56,408 nt of DNA, from contig JBAMDO010000285.1 in NCBI GenBank assembly GCA_037074765.1, forward strand, positions 1 through 56,408, written 5' to 3'. Made by a program: the position numbers and the translations under genes. Shown here in pieces: positions 51,901-56,408 of this stretch; the stretch's first letter is position 1, and each line of letters starts with the position of its first letter. The DNA comes from Mansonella perstans. Lineage: Eukaryota > Nematoda > Chromadorea > Rhabditida > Onchocercidae. The notes beneath the pieces were generated by a model. It saw nothing but the letters and a program-made list of their open reading frames with translations, searched no databases and had not been told where the DNA came from.

Positions 51901-54900
51901 ATCCTCTGGTAATGAACATCCTAAAATTTATCAAAAATGAACTGATATTTAATTTTAGAGCTAAATTTGAATGAAGGAGGTGAAAAAAAGATTGAAATTA
52001 CTTTAAAATGATTTATTAACTTATTTAAAAAATTAAAAAAGGTCACAGAGAGAAAAAAAAGTAAAATAGAATATCGAAATAATTTTATTTTATTTTAAAA
52101 AATGAAAAATTTAATTCCTTTCTTTTTCTTAAAAAAAATCTTCCAAATTTATTAATTGAAATGATTAATATAATTAAGGAAATTATTTTCAATAATTATC
52201 TCATCTAATAATTATTTATCTAATACTAAATAATATTGATAATTAAAAAGAATAAATACTATCAATTCACTGCATAAAGCATAGAATAGTAGAAAAGATT
52301 GAAAAAGAATTCCCGGGAGGATTATTTAGACTATCATTTTAGTGCCATATTTACACAACACCAGTATATTTTCATGCTTCATTTTCTCCAAACACCAAGA
52401 AAATAAAACACCAAGAGGTTTTTTTCTTTTTATTTTATCTTACCAATCAATATTTAAAGAGTGAAAATTTTTGAACAAAAATATATCAATGAATAAATAC
52501 GAATTGCAAGTTTAAAATGCATACAAACATATTACAATTAATAATTTCGGAAAATTTTTTGTCTTTCAAAAAAAAAAATGATTTGGACTTGATCATCTTT
52601 TGAGAAACGAAATATTTTAATGATGTTTATGTATTTTAGCCTAATTTACATTTAGAAGGTAAAAAAAAATTGGAATATATTTTAAAAAAAGGAATATATT
52701 TTAAAAAAAAAGCTAAATTTTTTATAAACAAAAAGATTTTTCAAATATTATAATTTTAAATAATATAAATTAATCAATGAATTTTCCTAAACAGAATGAA
52801 ATTTAAAAGAATTGAAAATTTAGTTAGACATTATACAATAAAGCGAAATAGATGGGATGAATGCTTAATCAATAATAATTAATAGTAACAATTTATGATT
52901 ATGATTACAATTGACATATTTATACGTAAACTTTCCTTTCTCATCATTTTCTCCCTTATCCAAACAATATTATCATTTCAAAGCAGTTTAAATTGCCAGG
53001 TAACAAAATTAATAATTTACATTTCATATATAAGATAAAAAGTTAATTATTTCAAAATTTTCAAAAGTTGAATTTTTCTCACAGAGTTAAAATTTTACTG
53101 AAGAAAGAGAAGGGGAAGAGAGGGAAAGGGAAAAAAACAAGCAAAAAAGAAAATTTGAAATATTACATACAATCATGATTCCGTAATATTTTACCACAAT
53201 TTCAAATTTCAGTTAATTGCAATATTGCAAATAAATTGATTAGCACGCTTTCATTGTATTTTGTGCACAAAACTAAATTTCTTAAGCAAGTTAATTTTCC
53301 TACAGAAACTTAATTAATTTTAGAATATTTCCTTTCTTTATATTTTATTTCGAATTTATTTGTTTGCTAAATTATATGTCGAAATTAAAAGTAAAATTCA
53401 ATGTTTAGAATTATTTAACAAAAATTTTTACATTTCCTTAATTTACATACAAAATTAGAGAAGAGATAAATATGAAACAAAGATTTTATATCATGACAGA
53501 TAGGCAAGTATAAGTTAACAGAAATTTAAAGAGTAGGAGAAAGGATAAAGATCAAAATGATAAATATACAAGCTGTTTATCAGTACACGGACAAATAGAT
53601 GGACAGATAAGTAAATAGAAATGATAAATAAATGAGTAAACAAACATACGGATGAATGAAGATACAAATAAAAAATAAAACAGCTAATTTTTTTTCGTTT
53701 CTATATTAAGCTTATATTATTAATTTTATCAGCTTATCCTTGCTTTCATTAGTTTGTCATCGCTTTCATCAGTTTATCATTGCTTTTATCAATTTATCAT
53801 TTCTTTTATCAGTTTATGATTGACTTCGTTATAACAGAATAACAAGTAATGAATATTGAATATGTATTCGCCAAAAAATAAAAAAAAAATTCTGAAATAT
53901 TGATTGATCATCAATGGTAGAATAGAGTTGATTAGGAAAGGATGAAAATTTTAAGCTTTTTTTTTTAAAAATAAAGATTTTAAGAATAATTTTTTCTGAA
54001 AAAGAAAGAATGTAGAAAGTAGAAGGAAATTAAATAGAATTACTAATGAAAATGATGAAAGTAAAAATGCTACTAAAAATTCTAATTAGTTACTAGGTTT
54101 ATTTAATCATCATTAAAATGCCTTTTAGTAATAGAAGTAAACAAATTATAAATAAATAGAAGTTTCGGGATGAATTAGCACCATTCGCGGAGGTAGGTGC
54201 AGTACCGGGTCGACCTGCGGTGGATGAGGAGCAAGCACCTACAAACTCACCATGGTCTCAAAAATTGAATAATCTTGAAGTGGTTGATAGATTACATACC
54301 AGAGATTAAGCAAATAATAACAGATACTAGCTTTGTAAACTACAAATAAATTAAACTAAATAAACCATAAATAAATAAACAACTGATTAATCAAAATGAG
54401 AATGATGAACAAATGAACAAACCAAATGAGGACTGAAGGACTGAAAATGAAGTAAGAACTGAAAATAAATGAATTATAAAAGAAATTAGGAAGGGTAAGT
54501 CGAAAAATGAAATGAGTGAAAGAGAATAATGAATGAAATGGATAGAATTTAGAAATGAAATAAAAATTAAAATATTTCAAATAAGAAAGAGTAAAATGTG
54601 TTGTAGCAGTGTAAAAAGTTTTTTAAAACTCCATGTAAACAATATAATTGATTAGTAAATAAATGAATAAATAATTATTGATTTTTTTGATTTCTCATAT
54701 TAAAAAAGATATAAGATTTATTAATGAATTAAAAGATATAGGAATAAATTTTAATTTTGTTTTTTTTGAAATAATTGAAAAATTATTTTCAGGATAATAG
54801 GATGATAAAATAGTGATTGGCTATATATGTATATATGTATTAGCCAGAAAAATAAACCAATAAAAAATTTATGATCATCAGTGATCGAGTTAATCTAAAG

Positions 54901-55380
54901 GACACGAATTACCTACTTACTTATTGATGGTTTAAATTAAATTTAATTATTATTTACTGGGCTAATAAATTCAAGCAATGATTTCGAATGATATATTTCA
55001 ATTTCAATTTTTAGAGATATCATTATTAAACATTATAAAATTAATAAGAAAATTCAGTATTACTATCAATGAAGCAGATATAATAATATATTTTACAAAT
55101 ATTTCCCTATGAAATAAATACAAGTAAGTAAAAGTAAATAGTGTCAATTAATATTGATATTCAGTAGAAGCAAATTTCAAATTGCACTGAGCAAATTAGG
55201 TTGCCTAAATAAATTAAAAAAATATTCATTGAGAAAGTAAAATTTGATAATAATTAAAAAACTACCTGGTTCTTGATCAGCAGATTTCTTTAATTGTTGT
55301 TGTTGCTGTTGTTGTAGTAATAGTTGTTGTTGCTGTTGTTGCTGTTGTTGTTGTTGTTGTTGGGATGGATTGTAGGGCAT
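39964..55380 (-). CDS. syd-1: SYD-1, synapse-defective PDZ-C2-RhoGAP-like protein
   Basis: Exons: 55380-55266 (ATG), [54238-54182 cassette], 51920-51812, 51460-51329, 50906-50712, 50290-50131, 47945-47646, 47517-47109, 43607-43411, 42878-42717, 42447-42236, 42002-41835, 41711-41581, 41380-41112, 40669-40414 and 40052-39964 (TAA). All are in phase: 967 residues, or 986 with the cassette, close to C. elegans SYD-1. A poly-Gln start is followed by a PDZ domain (about 88-165; [10 protein letters not shown] and [12 protein letters not shown]). Low-complexity linkers with a poly-His run come next, then a C2 domain (from about 588, GILTVQIIEGRGL) and a RhoGAP fold (about 720-930; [15 protein letters not shown]). 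SYD-1 acts presynaptically upstream of SYD-2/liprin-alpha in active-zone assembly. The GAP arginine finger is replaced (GLYILCGS). The frame is open upstream of the ATG to a TTTATAG at about 55396, so an extra 5' exon or a trans-splice acceptor there is possible. Confidence 0.95.
43860..45770 (-). mobile_element. Decayed non-LTR retrotransposon (APE endonuclease plus RT)
   Basis: Reading the minus strand, in element order: [20 protein letters not shown] and [11 protein letters not shown] (about 45755-45580), [19 protein letters not shown] and NLPIGQS (45580-45470), then an NDNGLF segment and a HPRSKHWH segment (about 45230-45090). These are the blocks of an APE-type LINE endonuclease. Reverse-transcriptase blocks follow: IAGKILARI (about 44350), [15 protein letters not shown] (about 44290), [16 protein letters not shown] (about 44170) and an IYIRY motif near 43895. 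Stops, frameshifts and a homopolymer insertion (45249-45271) disable it. Homology fades after the IYIRY block, so the YADD catalytic part and the 3' end are missing. It is inserted in the syd-1 sense orientation. Confidence 0.85.
45770..46500. other. GC-richer segment flanking the LINE
   Basis: Less AT-rich than the surrounding intron and directly adjoining the 5' end of the endonuclease block. It has short open frames on the plus strand but no recognisable protein. Probably the LINE 5' untranslated or ORF1 region, or another decayed repeat. A small tandem GATCCTCAAGTTGTAAGTT occurs near 46250-46285. Confidence 0.45.
47946..50130 (-). other. 2.2-kb syd-1 intron
   Basis: AT-rich, no exon needed (the flanking exons join in phase 0). 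It holds the imperfect hairpin at 48334-48401. A direct repeat with TAGGATGAAA...AGTGAGA and GAAATGGA...GATTGAAA also occurs at about 48570-48650 and 48663-48760. Confidence 0.7.
48334..48401. repeat. Imperfect 68-nt hairpin (pre-miRNA-like)
   Basis: An 11-bp outer stem (AAAAGATTTAG with CTAAATCTTTT), an internal-loop region, then an inner stem GAAGCCTA/TAGGCTTC around a 10-nt loop. It lies in a syd-1 intron. The size and shape are those of a pre-miRNA, but AT content and inverted-repeat chance make this only a candidate. Confidence 0.5.
53727..53825. repeat. About 21-bp tandem repeat, five diverged copies
   Basis: Successive units of the form ATCAGTTTATCATTGCTTTC with substitutions, in a syd-1 intron. 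Confidence 0.8.
54182..54238 (-). other. syd-1: Probable 57-nt cassette exon of syd-1
   Basis: Inside the 3.3-kb AT-rich intron between exons 55266 and 51920 is an isolated GC-rich stretch. It has an acceptor GTTTGTAG, an open frame reading [18 protein letters not shown] and a donor AATG|GTGCTA. It fits the phase-1 junction on both sides and is 19 codons long, so inclusion or skipping keeps frame. Confidence 0.7.
55285..55368 (-). repeat. syd-1: CAA/CAG repeat encoding poly-Gln at the SYD-1 N-terminus
   Basis: Codons for a 13-Gln run, three Leu, then seven Gln, starting at residue 7 (MPYNPSQQQ). The run is a mixed CAA/CAG tract with TTA/CTA interruptions and is likely length-polymorphic. Confidence 0.9.
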
Positions 55381-55721
55381 AGAATTAATCCGTTTCTATA
55401 AATATATAATAAAATTTAAATTTTATTTTCTGAAAATGTTTAATCAAAAATAACATAAAATGAATGATAACAGTAATCACTATTCATTTTGAATAGCAAT
55501 AATTAAGATAACAATAATATAATAATAATGATAATAATAACAATAATAGTAATAATAATAATAATAATAATATATATTTTAATGACCTTCTTCAACTTAA
55601 TCTTCAATGATATTAAAGATCAAAAAGAAGGATTTATAGGATCAAAATATATGATAAGCTTATAAATATATTTTCATAAGCTTTTTTTTAAGCTTATAAA
55701 TATATAACTTAAAAATAATAG

Positions 55722-55723
<2 letters not shown>

Positions 55724-55767
<44 letters not shown>

Positions 55768-55811
55768 ACAGACACATACACACACACACATACACACACA
55801 TATATATATAT
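55724..55811. repeat. CA dinucleotide microsatellite ending in TA
   Basis: Long CA run with TA/GA interruptions, ending in a TATATATA run. Confidence 0.95.
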
Positions 55812-56119
55812 TCACATATAAGTTGTAACATGCTTTTAGTAAGCTAATAGTTTTGCATGATGTGGCGGAGATTTAGCTTATTTCTTCATCCATATAAAAA
55901 TCCCAGCGAAAAGAGGGAAGGAATAATAGTGTACATAGTATGTAGTGATGGTGTCGTTTTGTGTCTTGTCCAATATTTCTTGGCTCTAATTCTTGGCCAA
56001 CTAACCCTTATATTAACACCCTCTATCATCTCTTCTTCTTCTTATATCAGCTGTCTAGTTTAGTAGTTATGAATGAAAAAGCTTTAAAAGTTTTTTTTTT
56101 TTTTTTTTTTTGTTCCTTA

Positions 56120-56212
56120 GATACATACACATACATACATACACACATACACACACATACATACATATACACACATACATACATACACCTACAACACTAA
56201 CATACATATATA
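56120..56212. repeat. ATACATACAC-type microsatellite
   Basis: Mixed ATAC/ACAC units over about 90 bp after a long T run. Confidence 0.9.
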
Positions 56213-56408
56213 TCTATATTAGTATCCTAAGAATAAAAAAAATTTCGAACACTCTAACTAGAAATGTTGTCCAGTCTATAAATATATAGTCAGTCTAGTC
56301 TTTTCATTCATACTACACTTCCATATTCAGTCTTATTGATTACTGACATTTTTCAACGCCTCACTAAATTTGACCTTACCATTAAAATGCATATATAGTC
56401 AAATAGAA

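Larger units (their letters stand above)
51921..55265 (-). other. 3.3-kb syd-1 intron region (with cassette exon)
   Basis: AT-rich apart from the cassette exon at 54182-54238. Contains a repeat of TTTATCATTGCTTTTATCAG-like units at 53727-53825. Nothing else coding was seen. Confidence 0.7.
55381..56408. other. Region upstream of the annotated syd-1 start
   Basis: Microsatellite-rich. It may contain the syd-1 promoter or a large 5' intron. An ATA run (about 55505-55572), a CA run and an ATACATACAC run are present. A somewhat less AT-rich patch (55857-56060) has short open frames without recognisable products. Confidence 0.6.

Noticed and set aside
55961..56200. 79-codon open frame
   Set aside because: Its second half is translated T-run and ATACATACAC microsatellite; no homology.

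Overview
The window is AT-rich nuclear DNA from a nematode, most likely of the filarial/spirurid type. All four protein-coding genes are split by many GT-AG introns with strong nematode-style TTTCAG or TTTTAG acceptors. Their closest recognisable relatives are C. elegans or metazoan signalling, cilium and synapse proteins. The spaces between exons are homopolymer- and microsatellite-rich. I see no bacterial, organellar or viral gene, no tRNA or rRNA and no CRISPR array.

Layout: (1) positions 1-18455, plus strand: the 3' part of a PTB-SH2 adaptor gene with the SH2D5/Shc domain order; its first exon was not found. (2) 19235-27213, minus strand: a SARA/endofin-type FYVE protein, the family of C. 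elegans AKA-1; it is convergent with gene 1. (3) 29351-36081, minus: a complete 12-exon meckelin (MKS-3/TMEM67) gene of 958 codons plus stop, with a textbook RFX/DAF-19 X-box about 300 bp upstream. (4) 39964-55380, minus: SYD-1, a presynaptic PDZ-C2-RhoGAP-like protein of about 967-986 residues. A decayed LINE (endonuclease plus reverse transcriptase) lies in one of its large introns.

The exon models for MKS-3 and SYD-1 keep phase at every junction. The AKA-1 model does so too, apart from one doubtful exon. To my recollection the C. elegans counterparts of genes 2-4 are D1022.7, F35D2.4 and F35D2.5 on chromosome II. If so, the window is a conserved microsyntenic block, which supports the assignments.

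Noncoding structure includes a 22-bp minisatellite between genes 2 and 3, a degenerate repeat field upstream of mks-3, several intronic tandem repeats, a perfect 18-bp inverted repeat, a pre-miRNA-like imperfect hairpin, and CA/ATA microsatellites near syd-1. The most informative molecular oddities are a probable GC-AG intron at the FYVE domain, a 57-nt phase-1 cassette exon in syd-1, a RhoGAP domain without its arginine finger, and the X-box. I found no convincing wholly new system; the novelty is in gene structure and regulation.
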